64,000 nucleotides of DNA from Alcaligenaceae bacterium (GTDB lineage: Bacteria > Pseudomonadota > Gammaproteobacteria > Burkholderiales > Burkholderiaceae_B), in contig JAJUGV010000006.1 in NCBI GenBank assembly GCA_029265795.1, positions 1 through 64,000 on the forward strand, written 5' to 3'. Under the pieces are notes generated by a model. It saw only the letters and a list, made by a program, of their open reading frames with translations, searched no databases and was not told where the DNA came from. Each line of letters opens with the position of its first letter. The stretch's first letter is position 1. Shown here piece after piece: positions 1-8,000 of this stretch. A program made the position numbers and the translations under genes.

Positions 1-24
1 ACTCACACTCCAAGGAGCACTACC

Positions 25-636
25 ATGGCTAAAGCCAAAACGGCCGCCAAAGTAGCAAAAAAATCCAAGAGCACCAAATCAGCAGGCGCAGAGGATGCTG
101 TAGTGAAGAGTCCGGCGAGCGCCAAGAAAGCGCCTTCCAAGACCTCCGCCAAATCGGCAGCCCCAAAGAAAGCCGCGGCTAAGAAAGTAGCTGCCAAGAA
201 AACGGCTGCTAAAAAGGTTGCTGCTAAAAAGGTTGCTGCTAAGAAAGCCGTTGCGAAGAAAGTGGCTCCAAAAAAAGCAGCCAAGAAAGTGTCTTCCAAG
301 ACAAGTGTCAAGACAGCGGTAAAATCCACGGCCAAGAAGGCCGCGAGCAAAACTGCCGCAGCCAAGACAACATCCACTTCAGCCGTGAAGAAAGCCGCTG
401 CCAAGAAAGCCGCAAAGACCGCGGCCAAGGCCGGCAAGACCGCGACGAAGTCATCCAAGAAGGAAGCATCGATGACTGATACAGCAACCACCAGTAAGTC
501 AGCCAAGGCGAAAGAAACAAAAATCAGCAGTAAATCTGCCGCCAAGGCCGCGAAAAAATCAATGCCCGCTACTGCGGCCAAGAAAACTCGCAATCCTGCC
601 GCTTCCTGGCCGTTCCCGACGGGCAACCGCCCCTGA
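25..636 (+). CDS. Histone H1-like Lys/Ala-rich nucleoid protein
   Basis: A 203-residue, extremely basic protein made almost entirely of Lys and Ala, with tandem pentapeptide-like units (AAKKV, AAKKT) across about residues 45-110 and looser KxAAK units to about 190. This resembles the eukaryotic histone H1 C-terminal tail and the bacterial H1-like proteins of Bordetella (BpH1). Such proteins bind DNA non-specifically and are thought to help compact the nucleoid. AAGGAG lies 7 bases before the ATG. There is no globular domain, signal peptide or membrane segment. The C-terminus ends in a non-repetitive tail (SWPFPTGNRP). Repeat number is expected to vary between strains because the DNA itself is repetitive. 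The function is inferred from composition only. Confidence 0.85.
   Translation: MAKAKTAAKVAKKSKSTKSAGAEDAVVKSPASAKKAPSKTSAKSAAPKKAAAKKVAAKKTAAKKVAAKKVAAKKAVAKKVAPKKAAKKVSSKTSVKTAVKSTAKKAASKTAAAKTTSTSAVKKAAAKKAAKTAAKAGKTATKSSKKEASMTDTATTSKSAKAKETKISSKSAAKAAKKSMPATAAKKTRNPAASWPFPTGNRP
205..240 (+). repeat. In-frame 15-bp tandem repeat within the H1-like gene
   Basis: The unit GCTGCTAAAAAGGTT is repeated head to tail, with degenerate copies on both sides. It encodes the Ala-Ala-Lys-Lys-Val motif. Near-identical neighbouring copies are a likely site of slippage or recombination that would change repeat number without shifting the frame. Confidence 0.75.
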
Positions 637-660
637 ACTGCAGCAAGTCCGCAGCCGCCT

Positions 661-702
661 GGCGAGCCTGACCGGCCCCCCGCCGGTCAGGCTCGCCTGT
701 TT
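661..702 (+). terminator. Strong hairpin after the H1-like gene
   Basis: A perfect 16-bp inverted repeat (GGCGAGCCTGACCGGC and its complement, 661-676 and 682-697) with a 5-base C loop. It is followed by TGTTT and lies 25 bases after the stop. The U-tract is short, so termination could be partial, but the stem is very stable. Confidence 0.75.
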
Positions 703-759
703 GGAAGGCCTACGGTCTCGTGCGACAATGTCGCGTCTAGTTTTTTTCAGTAGGCAACT

Positions 760-1323
760 ATGTTCAGCGATGTCTTGTATTTCGTGCTCAACATCCTGTT
801 TTCACTTTTTGGCATCGCACTGATAATTCGGGCGTGGGCATACGCTATCCGCCTGCATCCCTTCAACCCTTTTTCTCAAGCAGTGCTGCGTGCCACCAAC
901 TGGGCGGTCACCCCAATACGGGCTGTCATTAAACCGTCCAACCGCGTGGACTATCCCAGCCTGGTTGCTTGCTGGCTCACGGCACTGATCTATTTGTGGT
1001 TGACGTGGGTGCTGCTGACCGGCCAGATTCCCGCAAGCGAAAGTATTGTCAGGTCGCTGGTGGCCGCACTTATCACGATGGCCAAATGGGCCTTCAATGT
1101 TGTGCTATGGGTAACCCTGATTCAGGCGGTCCTGTCTTGGGTCAATCCTATGGCCCCAATAATGCCCTTGTTGCATACGCTGACCGCACCCCTACTGAAC
1201 CCCATTCGCCGCGTGCTGCCCGACCTCGGGGGGCTGGACCTATCGCCACTCGTGCTGCTCGTGCTGGCACAAGTGGCGATTATGGTACTGCAGCGTTTCG
1301 CTTTTTCGTTATTCGGGGTCTGA
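760..1323 (+). CDS. YggT family integral membrane protein
   Basis: A 187-residue hydrophobic protein with the two repeated YggT modules, each a pair of transmembrane helices. The characteristic 'NP...PLLNPIRRVLP' type loop is seen near residues 140-160, and a related 'PFNPFSQAVLRATNWAVTPIR' region near 35-55. The family is widespread and poorly characterised, with proposed links to membrane integrity, osmotic shock resistance or division-site membrane biology. It stands alone on the plus strand and converges with the lipoprotein gene. The family assignment is solid; the function is unknown. Confidence 0.85.
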   Translation: MFSDVLYFVLNILFSLFGIALIIRAWAYAIRLHPFNPFSQAVLRATNWAVTPIRAVIKPSNRVDYPSLVACWLTALIYLWLTWVLLTGQIPASESIVRSLVAALITMAKWAFNVVLWVTLIQAVLSWVNPMAPIMPLLHTLTAPLLNPIRRVLPDLGGLDLSPLVLLVLAQVAIMVLQRFAFSLFGV

Positions 1324-1341
1324 CCCCAGTTGTTACAATTT

Positions 1342-1845
1342 TTACATTGGGGTGACGCGGGTTGGGCCGCCGCCACTGATGACTCGGACTCGCTGGCCCA
1401 CGCTGATGGGTACGTCGGCTTCCTGGGCGATAACTCTTGTTTCGCCGTTATCTAGGCGAACGGTGATTTCCAGGCCGTCTTTGCGGCTCATGCGATGTTC
1501 GATGGAATCGCCGGCCATGGCACCCAATACGCCACCGCCGATGGCTGCCAGAACACGGCCGCTACCGCCGCCAATGGTGCTGCCGGCTACACCGCCCAGT
1601 GCGCCACCGGCCAGTGTGCCGGCACCCGTTGTGCGATCTTGCTGGATCACCACGTTGCGGACACCCTCGACGGTGCCCAGGCGCACGATCTGCTCGCGCT
1701 GCGCCTGACCATAGGTATAGACCGAGCTGGACGCGCTTTGATGCGCACACCCAGCAAGCACTGCCAGCGATCCTGCTACTGCCAGCACGGCCAACCAGCG
1801 CCGCGTATCGCCGTGCGCACCTTGCTGCATGTTGGACTTCTTCAT
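1342..1845 (-). CDS. Glycine-zipper outer membrane lipoprotein (SlyB/Pcp-like)
   Basis: A 167-residue lipoprotein. A basic N-terminus and hydrophobic core lead to the lipobox LAGC with the lipidated Cys at about residue 33. Residues 75-120 are Gly-rich with GxxxG spacing (a glycine zipper), and the last 45 residues look like the conserved C-terminal beta domain of SlyB/Pcp-type outer membrane lipoproteins. AGGAG lies 7 bases upstream of the ATG, which supports the start. It is predicted to be anchored in the outer membrane, where relatives respond to envelope stress. It converges with yggT, with an 18-bp gap. Confidence 0.8.
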   Translation of the reverse strand: MKKSNMQQGAHGDTRRWLAVLAVAGSLAVLAGCAHQSASSSVYTYGQAQREQIVRLGTVEGVRNVVIQQDRTTGAGTLAGGALGGVAGSTIGGGSGRVLAAIGGGVLGAMAGDSIEHRMSRKDGLEITVRLDNGETRVIAQEADVPISVGQRVRVISGGGPTRVTPM

Positions 1846-1875
1846 TTATCGCTCCTGAACATTCACTGCTCGCGC

Positions 1876-2823
1876 CTACAGGCTCAACCCATAGCGGTGC
1901 TGCAGTATCGCTTCGATATCCTGACGCGTGGGCCGGTGATTCTGCGGCCCACGGGATGCCACTTTGAGGCTTCCCATGACATTCCCGAGTTTACATGCGT
2001 CGCGCAAGTTCCAACCACGCGTCAGACCATACAACAGACCAGCTCGATGCGCATCGCCGCACCCTGTGGGGTCCACCACTTGCTCTGCGGGCAAAGCAGG
2101 CACACGTGTGCTCTGGCCACCTTCGTAAACCACGGCGTCTTCCCCGCCGTGCGTCACAATGACCCCCTGCAACGTGGCGGCAATTGCACCCATGTCCATC
2201 CCGGTTCGCTGAGTCACGACACTGGCCTCGTATTCGTTGACGCACAGAATGGAAGCCATTTCCAGCATACGAAGGATATCGTCGCCATCGAACAAGGGCA
2301 TTGCCTGCCCCAGATCGAACACAAACGGAATGCCTGCTGCATGCATGCGACCGGCATGTGCAAACATGCCCTCTTTCGCGTCCGGCGCGACGATGCCCCA
2401 TGCAGCATCAAAGCCGCTGATGTCATTGTCAGCCGACTTTTCCATGGCGCCGGGGTGGAAGGATGCAATCTGATTGTTGTCGAGATCGGTGGTGATGAAG
2501 CATTGCGGCGTGTACATATCGGGCAGCACGCGCACGAGGCTGGTGTCAATACCCAACTGCTGCATATAGACAAGATAATCGGCTGCGTCGCCGCCAACCG
2601 TGCCCACGGGCACCGGTTTGCCACCCAATAGACTCAAGTTATAAGCAATGTTGCCGGCACAGCCACCGTATTCCTTCCGAAGGCTGGGCACAAAGAACGA
2701 TACGCTTAATGATTGGATACTGTCGGCCAAAATGTGATCCTTGAAATGGCCCTCAAACACCGCAATGGTGTCAAAGGCGATAGAACCACAAATCAACACT
2801 TTCTCAGACATAGCCGCACTCAT
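1876..2823 (-). CDS. PfkB/ribokinase-family carbohydrate or nucleoside kinase
   Basis: A 315-residue kinase. The N-terminal region has the GGxxGN substrate-binding signature (GGCAGNIAYNLSLLGG, about residues 53-68). The C-terminal PfkB signature reads DPTGCGDAHRAG, holding the catalytic Asp and anion hole. In the usual DTxGAGDAFxAG motif the Phe position is His here. The closest general class is adenosine or ribokinase-like sugar kinases, but the substrate cannot be read from the sequence. An alternative ATG four codons downstream is possible, and neither start has a strong SD. It begins 3 bp after the zinc-ribbon protein's stop, so the two are probably cotranscribed. Confidence 0.8.
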   Translation of the reverse strand: MSAAMSEKVLICGSIAFDTIAVFEGHFKDHILADSIQSLSVSFFVPSLRKEYGGCAGNIAYNLSLLGGKPVPVGTVGGDAADYLVYMQQLGIDTSLVRVLPDMYTPQCFITTDLDNNQIASFHPGAMEKSADNDISGFDAAWGIVAPDAKEGMFAHAGRMHAAGIPFVFDLGQAMPLFDGDDILRMLEMASILCVNEYEASVVTQRTGMDMGAIAATLQGVIVTHGGEDAVVYEGGQSTRVPALPAEQVVDPTGCGDAHRAGLLYGLTRGWNLRDACKLGNVMGSLKVASRGPQNHRPTRQDIEAILQHRYGLSL

Positions 2824-2826
2824 AAT

Positions 2827-3951
2827 TCAGGGGAAGAATTTGTCGAGCTGGTAGCCGTTTGCTCGTACGCCACGAACCGCCACCGGGAGTTCAATTCGCA
2901 TTTCTGCACCCGCGGCGAACGGCCCTTGCCGCATTGCAGCCGGCACCCAGACGTCCGGTGTGAGATTACGACGCACCACCACCACCCCGGCCGCATCCTT
3001 GAGATCCAATACTAGAGTGGGCCACTCCTGCGGGCGGTCATGTACGTTTCTCAGGGTCACTTCGAGTGTGAGGTTGGAAACTTCATCCTCCGGCGGCCCG
3101 CCGGCACGCAGCGCAGAGGCGGCTATGAGTATTGAGTCAATACGCCGTTCATATGGCACTGTACAGCCTAGACGATCACATGCTGCTTCGAGAGCCGGTC
3201 GCAGCGCAGGCATATTGTTGGCAAGTTGCGCACGAAAGACGTATACACCTTGGATAGCCAACAACACCAACCCACACAATATCAAGATTGCCCATAACGG
3301 CGTCACCCAGGCGCGCGGGCGGTGGGTGTCCGCCAAGAACTCAGGTTGGTAGCGGTCGGAGCGCCGCTCTACACGTGGCTCGACGAAAAGGAAGTCGTCA
3401 GTGGGCGTATCTTCGGCTGCCACCCGAGTGTCCGGTTCTGCAATGGAGAACGACACCGCTGCGCGAGAAGATCGCCCCTGCATGTCTGCACGCTGCCTTA
3501 CGACAGAAGGCAGACGCGGCTCATTATCCTCAGGCTCAGGCGCCATGGGCGGCGTCGCGGGAATGGAATGTTCACCGATAGCCTGAGCCTGAGAGGCTTC
3601 CGCGTGACGTGTTGGCCTGCTGTCAACTCCGATGGTGAACGGACGCGCCGGCTGGGGGCCCACGTCATGGGAGGGATCGACGGGAGGAATGTAGAACCCC
3701 TGGTGAGCCGGACGATCGTCATCATTCGGCGCAGCACTGGACTCAAACCGTTGTGCCGACAGCGTTGGCTCGGCCCCGCTTTGAGGCTGCGTCGCGGAGC
3801 CGCGCGCAGTCTCGGCCGGCACCACGGCCTCGAAACCATCGAAAATATGAGCACATTGAATACAGCGGATATACCCCTTACGAAGCTGCAGCTGCTCCAG
3901 GGAAACCGGGAAGATGGTTCCGCAATCTGGACAACGTGTAGTCAGCTCCAT
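2827..3951 (-). CDS. Zinc-ribbon (MJ0042 type) DUF3426 membrane protein
   Basis: A 374-residue protein. It opens with two CxxC pairs (CPDCG at about 8-12, CIQCA at about 30-34), the MJ0042-type zinc ribbon. A long low-complexity Pro/Ala/Arg-rich stretch follows (about 50-215), then one transmembrane helix near 220-240, then a conserved C-terminal DUF3426 domain with beta-rich FxxxG-type segments. It has the same place downstream of prmA in many betaproteobacteria. The predicted topology is a cytoplasmic zinc ribbon and a periplasmic C-terminal domain. The function is unknown. Confidence 0.75.
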   Translation of the reverse strand: MELTTRCPDCGTIFPVSLEQLQLRKGYIRCIQCAHIFDGFEAVVPAETARGSATQPQSGAEPTLSAQRFESSAAPNDDDRPAHQGFYIPPVDPSHDVGPQPARPFTIGVDSRPTRHAEASQAQAIGEHSIPATPPMAPEPEDNEPRLPSVVRQRADMQGRSSRAAVSFSIAEPDTRVAAEDTPTDDFLFVEPRVERRSDRYQPEFLADTHRPRAWVTPLWAILILCGLVLLAIQGVYVFRAQLANNMPALRPALEAACDRLGCTVPYERRIDSILIAASALRAGGPPEDEVSNLTLEVTLRNVHDRPQEWPTLVLDLKDAAGVVVVRRNLTPDVWVPAAMRQGPFAAGAEMRIELPVAVRGVRANGYQLDKFFP

Positions 3952-3969
3952 ATTCGTCTCACCCGCACA

Positions 3970-4893
3970 TTACACGGCGTCTCGTTGGCCATGCAGACAG
4001 ACCCAACCGTCGCGTGCCTGCCATACCTGCATTTTTAGCCAGGGTGCATAGGCCTGCGCCACTTCGTCCGCCTGTCGCTCCAATATGCCGGAGAGCACCA
4101 GGCTGCCGCCGGGCGCCACACGGTTGGACAGCATGGGGGCAAGCACCATTAGGGGATTGGAAAGAATATTGGCGACCACCACATCGAACTGCCCCGGCCC
4201 GAAGTCATCCGGCAGACACGCATGAACGCGCACCTGATTTTTCTGCGCATTGTGCTGGGTGGATAATACCGCCTGCTCGTCGATATCGACGGCATCAACC
4301 CGAGCCGCACCCAGCATCGCAGCGGCGATAGCCAAAATTCCGGAGCCACACCCATAGTCAAGCACGGTGGCATCAGCCGGCAAGCTCTGCGCAAGCCATT
4401 CCAGGCAAAGATGGGTGGTGGGGTGGCTACCCGTGCCAAAAGCGAGGCCCGGATCGAGCTCAATTCGGATAATGCTCCCGTCTGCAGTATCGGCGGCGGG
4501 AAGAGAAGGGTCGGCGGCATGCCAGCTGGGAACGATCCAGATTCGTTCCCCGACTCGTATGGGGCCGAATTGCGACTGTGTCAGGCGTACCCAGTCCTCG
4601 TCGGGCACGTCGCGCACATGCCATTCACCCTCGCCGATCAATCCACCCTCATGTGCTGATACCTGTTCCAGCACTTGCGCGGGATCCAGCCCGTCAGGCA
4701 GCAAGGCCACGACGCGATTATTGCGCCAGGCCTGTACGGCAGGCTCCAGCCCCGGCTCACCGTACAGCGGAGACTCGCTCTGCGTCTCGCTATCGGCATC
4801 TTCAACGGAGACGGCTAGGACGCCGGCCTCCAAAAGCAGATCCGACAAGGTTTCTGCTTGCGCTTCGGAACAGTTCAGGACCAGTTCACGCAT
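3970..4893 (-). CDS. prmA: Ribosomal protein L11 methyltransferase
   Basis: A 307-residue class I SAM methyltransferase. Evidence is the PrmA N-terminal domain (starting MRELVLNC), the LDPGLAFGTGSHPTT motif at residues 146-160, the SAM-binding VLDYGCGSG at 177-185, and NILSNPL in the motif IV position. It trimethylates Lys and alpha-amino groups of ribosomal protein L11. Length matches the family (about 295-310). It lies downstream of accC in the usual accB-accC-prmA order, but a hairpin at 4909-4933 separates them. Confidence 0.93.
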   Translation of the reverse strand: MRELVLNCSEAQAETLSDLLLEAGVLAVSVEDADSETQSESPLYGEPGLEPAVQAWRNNRVVALLPDGLDPAQVLEQVSAHEGGLIGEGEWHVRDVPDEDWVRLTQSQFGPIRVGERIWIVPSWHAADPSLPAADTADGSIIRIELDPGLAFGTGSHPTTHLCLEWLAQSLPADATVLDYGCGSGILAIAAAMLGAARVDAVDIDEQAVLSTQHNAQKNQVRVHACLPDDFGPGQFDVVVANILSNPLMVLAPMLSNRVAPGGSLVLSGILERQADEVAQAYAPWLKMQVWQARDGWVCLHGQRDAV

Positions 4894-4908
4894 GTTCTCT
4901 TCCGTGAC

Positions 4909-4933
4909 AAAGCCCGGGTGTTGCCCGGGCTTT
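4909..4933 (-). terminator. Hairpin between accC and prmA
   Basis: A perfect 10-bp inverted repeat (AAAGCCCGGG / CCCGGGCTTT) with a 5-base loop between accC and prmA. On the minus strand the stem ends in only three T's, so it may attenuate rather than fully stop readthrough into prmA. Confidence 0.6.
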
Positions 4934-4954
4934 CGCTATCCGGCCAGTCGTGCT

Positions 4955-6301
4955 TCAGGGCCGCTGGGCCAGTTTCTGCTCAAGGTAATGGATGGAAGTG
5001 CCGCCCTCGACGAAACGAGCGTCTGCCATCAGTTCCCTGTGCAGGTCAATATTGGTCTTCACCCCTTCGACCACCATTTCAGACAAGGCAATGCGCATAC
5101 GTGCAATAGCCTGTTCGCGCGTGTCACCGTAGGTGATGAGCTTACCAATCATCGAGTCGTAATTGGGAGGCACTGTATACCCTGCAAATACGTGGGAATC
5201 CATGCGCACACCAGGGCCGCCCGGCACATGCCAGTTCGTAATTTTGCCTGGGCTGGGCATGAACTTGAATGGGTCCTCTGCATTAATACGGCATTCGATG
5301 GCATGGCCCCGAAACTCGACGTCACGCTGGCGTAGGGTGAATTTCTCGCCCGAAGCGATGCGTATCTGTTCTTGCACCAAGTCGATGCCGGTGATCATCT
5401 CAGTGACCGTGTGCTCGACCTGGATGCGGGTGTTCATTTCAATGAAATAGAACTCACCGTTTTCGTACAGAAATTCGAACGTGCCGGCCCCACGGTATTT
5501 CATTCCACGGCACGCATCGGCACAGCGCTCGCCTATACGCTCGATAAGCCGACGTGGAATGCCGGGCGCGGGCGCCTCTTCAATGACCTTCTGGTGGCGC
5601 CGCTGCATGGAACAATCGCGCTCACCCAGCCACAACGCGTTGCGGCCGCCATCGGCTAGCACCTGCACTTCGATATGGCGCGGGTTCTCGAGAAATTTCT
5701 CCATGTAGACTTCGGCATTATCGAAGGCTGCCTCAGCCTCGGTACGGGTCATCGCTACTGCATTGAGCAGCGCCGCCTCGGTGTAGACCACCCGCATGCC
5801 ACGCCCGCCGCCACCGCCGGCCGCTTTGATGATGACCGGGTAGCCGATCTCACGGGCGATACGCTGGATTTCAGCCGGGTCGTCAGGCAAGCCACCTTCT
5901 GAGCCGGGCACCACGGGTACCCCAGCCTCGATCATGGCTTGCTTGGCCTTAACTTTGTCGCCCATGACCCGGATGGTTTCAGGGCGAGGGCCGATAAACA
6001 CAAAGCCGCTTTTCTCGACGCGCTCAGCAAAGTCTGGATTTTCAGCCAAAAATCCGTAGCCGGGATGGATCGCCTCGGCATCAGTCACCTCTGCCGCCGC
6101 AATAATGGCAGGCATATTGAGGTAACTTTCGCGTGGCGATGCCGGACCGATACAGACGGATTCGTCAGCTAAGCGTACGTACTTAGCATCGCGATCGGCT
6201 TCAGAATGCACGACGACCGTCTTGATGCCGAGTTCGCGGCACGCCCGCTGAATACGCAATGCAATCTCGCCGCGATTGGCAATGAGAATTTTCTCGAACA
6301 T
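4955..6301 (-). CDS. accC: Acetyl-CoA carboxylase, biotin carboxylase subunit
   Basis: A 448-residue ATP-grasp enzyme that carboxylates biotin on AccB with bicarbonate and ATP, the first half-reaction of fatty acid synthesis. Visible features are the N-terminal biotin carboxylase fold ([16 protein letters not shown]), the Gly-rich ATP lid [11 protein letters not shown] near 165, [11 protein letters not shown] near 235-245, and the active-site [14 protein letters not shown] near 285-298. Length is typical (447-449). It starts 3 bp after the accB stop, so the two subunits are translationally linked. Confidence 0.97.
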   Translation of the reverse strand: MFEKILIANRGEIALRIQRACRELGIKTVVVHSEADRDAKYVRLADESVCIGPASPRESYLNMPAIIAAAEVTDAEAIHPGYGFLAENPDFAERVEKSGFVFIGPRPETIRVMGDKVKAKQAMIEAGVPVVPGSEGGLPDDPAEIQRIAREIGYPVIIKAAGGGGGRGMRVVYTEAALLNAVAMTRTEAEAAFDNAEVYMEKFLENPRHIEVQVLADGGRNALWLGERDCSMQRRHQKVIEEAPAPGIPRRLIERIGERCADACRGMKYRGAGTFEFLYENGEFYFIEMNTRIQVEHTVTEMITGIDLVQEQIRIASGEKFTLRQRDVEFRGHAIECRINAEDPFKFMPSPGKITNWHVPGGPGVRMDSHVFAGYTVPPNYDSMIGKLITYGDTREQAIARMRIALSEMVVEGVKTNIDLHRELMADARFVEGGTSIHYLEQKLAQRP

Positions 6302-6304
6302 GGG

Positions 6305-6760
6305 TCAGCCGATAACGAACAGGGGTTGACCGTACTCAACCGGCTCGCCGTTCTCGACGAGGATTTCTTTGATCACCCCGGCCTTGTCGGCTTCGATCTC
6401 GTTGAGCAATTTCATGGCTTCGATGATGCACAGCGCATCACCTTCCTTAACACTCTGACCCACCTCCACGAACGGAGCCGCACCCGGATTGGGGGCACGG
6501 TAGAAGGTGCCGACCATGGGGGCTTTCACTACGTGACCGGCAGGTTCCGCCGGAGCTGCGGGAGCAGCAGGTGCCGCCGCGGGAGCCGCCGCAGCCGCAA
6601 CCGGGACCACCTGTTCCTGCATAGCCACCTGAGCAACAGGCTGGGTGCGTTCAGAGAACTTGACGATCCTGACCTTGCCATCTCCCTCGGTAATTTCGAG
6701 CTCCGCAATGCCGGAGTCGGCAACCAGGTCAATGAGGGTCTTGAGTTTTCTTAGGTCCAT
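6305..6760 (-). CDS. accB: Biotin carboxyl carrier protein of acetyl-CoA carboxylase
   Basis: A 151-residue carrier. The N-terminus [13 protein letters not shown] is the canonical AccB start, and GGAAAG lies a few bases upstream, so I prefer the ATG at 6760 over the 6-codon-longer ORF start at 6778. An Ala/Pro-rich linker (about 53-75) leads to the biotinyl domain with EAMKL, in which Lys117 is the biotinylation site. The protein shuttles carboxybiotin between AccC and the AccAD transferase. It lies between aroQ and accC. Confidence 0.96.
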   Translation of the reverse strand: MDLRKLKTLIDLVADSGIAELEITEGDGKVRIVKFSERTQPVAQVAMQEQVVPVAAAAAPAAAPAAPAAPAEPAGHVVKAPMVGTFYRAPNPGAAPFVEVGQSVKEGDALCIIEAMKLLNEIEADKAGVIKEILVENGEPVEYGQPLFVIG

Positions 6761-6840
6761 ACGAACTTTCCGTGACATGGCCCCGACTATGCTTCTACAG
6801 AGCCCATGCGTAATGTTTTAAAAAAAGGAGACGCCTGCGC

Positions 6841-7275
6841 CTATGCGGCCAGGGCGTACTGCAAAGCCGCTTCGTAACCGAATGCTCCCAGCCCCGCGAT
6901 GACTCCCTGTGCCGTATCCGACAGGTATGAGTAATGACGGAACTCCTCTCGCTTGTACACATTGGATAAATGTACTTCGACGAAGGGAATGGCAACCGCT
7001 GCCAGAGCATCCCGGATTGCAACGCTGGTATGCGTATAAGCAGCAGCGTTGATGATGATGTATTCGGTACCGTCGCGCCCCGCCTCCTGGATACGATCCA
7101 CCAGAGCCCCTTCGTGGTTACTCTGGAAGACAGCCAGTACAGCCCCTTGTTCGGCCGCCAGGCTTTCGAGACGTTGATTGATATCGGCCAGGGCAAGCCT
7201 GCCATAGACCTCGGGCTCGCGCGTACCGAGCAGGTTTAGATTAGGGCCGTGCAGAACCAGAATGCGCTGCGCCAT
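6841..7275 (-). CDS. aroQ: 3-dehydroquinate dehydratase, type II
   Basis: A 144-residue dodecameric-type dehydroquinase of the shikimate pathway (dehydroquinate to dehydroshikimate). It carries the family hallmarks: [17 protein letters not shown] at 9-25 with the catalytic Tyr, FQSNHEG near 48-54, [18 protein letters not shown] near 74-91, and EVHLSN with the catalytic His near 100. It is the first gene of the aroQ-accB-accC cluster, an order found across proteobacteria. The shikimate pathway continues with aroE at 12.8 kb. Confidence 0.95.
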   Translation of the reverse strand: MAQRILVLHGPNLNLLGTREPEVYGRLALADINQRLESLAAEQGAVLAVFQSNHEGALVDRIQEAGRDGTEYIIINAAAYTHTSVAIRDALAAVAIPFVEVHLSNVYKREEFRHYSYLSDTAQGVIAGLGAFGYEAALQYALAA

Positions 7276-7391
7276 TATGAAAATCTTGTGAAGACAGACC
7301 GCCTTTTTACGCCAAAAAGCCCTGTTTGTCCATTAAGTTCGCCGTAAGAGGCCTCTGTGACGCAAGCATTTCGGCCCTTGTATGACGGGTC

Positions 7392-7901
7392 TTAGGCCGC
7401 CTGCAAACGTGCCAGATAAGCATCCAAGTCGGCTGGGTCAACCTGCCCCAGAATATCGCGGGCCACTTTGGACTGGCCATCGAAAATGACGGTGTAAGGC
7501 AGCCCACCCTTGCGATTGCCCAACGCTTTCATAGTTTCGATACCCCCATGCCCCGCGACCAGTAGCGGATACGACACCTGCACCTTCTTCAGGAAGCGTT
7601 CGACGTTTGCCTGCGTGTCGATCGCGATTCCGACAAAGTGCATATCGGGATATTTCCGAGACAGTTCGTCCAGGTCGGGCATCTCTTTTACGCATGGCGC
7701 ACACCAGGTAGCCCAGAAGTTGACGATTAATGGACGACCGGCATAACTGGACAGGGGCACAGATGCCCCTTCTAAGTCGGGAAATGATTTTGCAAGAAAC
7801 GCGCTTGCCGCGTCGTTCTGCGAGGCAGCCAGCAGCGGCACCGGCGACAAGGCAGCTGCAGACGCCACCAGCCCTTGGCGCAGAAAGTCTCGCCGATTCA
7901 T
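7392..7901 (-). CDS. TlpA-like periplasmic thiol:disulfide redoxin
   Basis: A 169-residue thioredoxin-fold protein. I start it at MNRRDFLRQG rather than 14 codons upstream. This gives a Tat-like signal (RRDFLRQ followed by a hydrophobic Ala-rich stretch and LLAAS). The redox motif is WCAPC with Cys67 and Cys70, preceded by VNFWATW, as in TlpA/ResA/CcmG proteins that reduce apocytochrome or copper-chaperone disulfides. The partner cannot be told from context. It is divergent from mpl, with about 100 bp between them. A Tat signal is somewhat unusual for a TlpA protein but known. Confidence 0.85.
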   Translation of the reverse strand: MNRRDFLRQGLVASAAALSPVPLLAASQNDAASAFLAKSFPDLEGASVPLSSYAGRPLIVNFWATWCAPCVKEMPDLDELSRKYPDMHFVGIAIDTQANVERFLKKVQVSYPLLVAGHGGIETMKALGNRKGGLPYTVIFDGQSKVARDILGQVDPADLDAYLARLQAA

Positions 7902-8000
7902 GATGCAATGCCTTCTTAAATTAAGAGGATCAGAACCGATCATAGCATCCGCCCCCTACGGCGAAGGCCCACCCACTACAATAGGCGCCGGAGGAAAATC

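Noticed and set aside
205-450. Possible CRISPR-like or minisatellite array
   Set aside because: The repeats are short, contiguous, in frame and without spacers; they are explained by protein repeats.
3-626. 207-residue minus-strand ORF opposite the H1-like gene
   Set aside because: It is the antisense of a Lys/Ala repeat, which gives artificial Phe/Leu/Ala repeats. The plus strand has the SD and the known protein type.
1315-1327. GGGGTC-T-GACCCC palindrome at the yggT stop as a terminator
   Set aside because: A one-base loop cannot form a normal hairpin and there is no adjacent T-tract in register.
1495-2631. 378-residue plus-strand ORF
   Set aside because: Runs antisense through the lipoprotein and PfkB kinase genes, both of which have clear family motifs; this frame has a His/Cys-rich, unfamiliar composition.
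4367-5335. 322-residue plus-strand ORF over prmA/accC
   Set aside because: Antisense to two well-identified genes and spans their junction and terminator hairpin.
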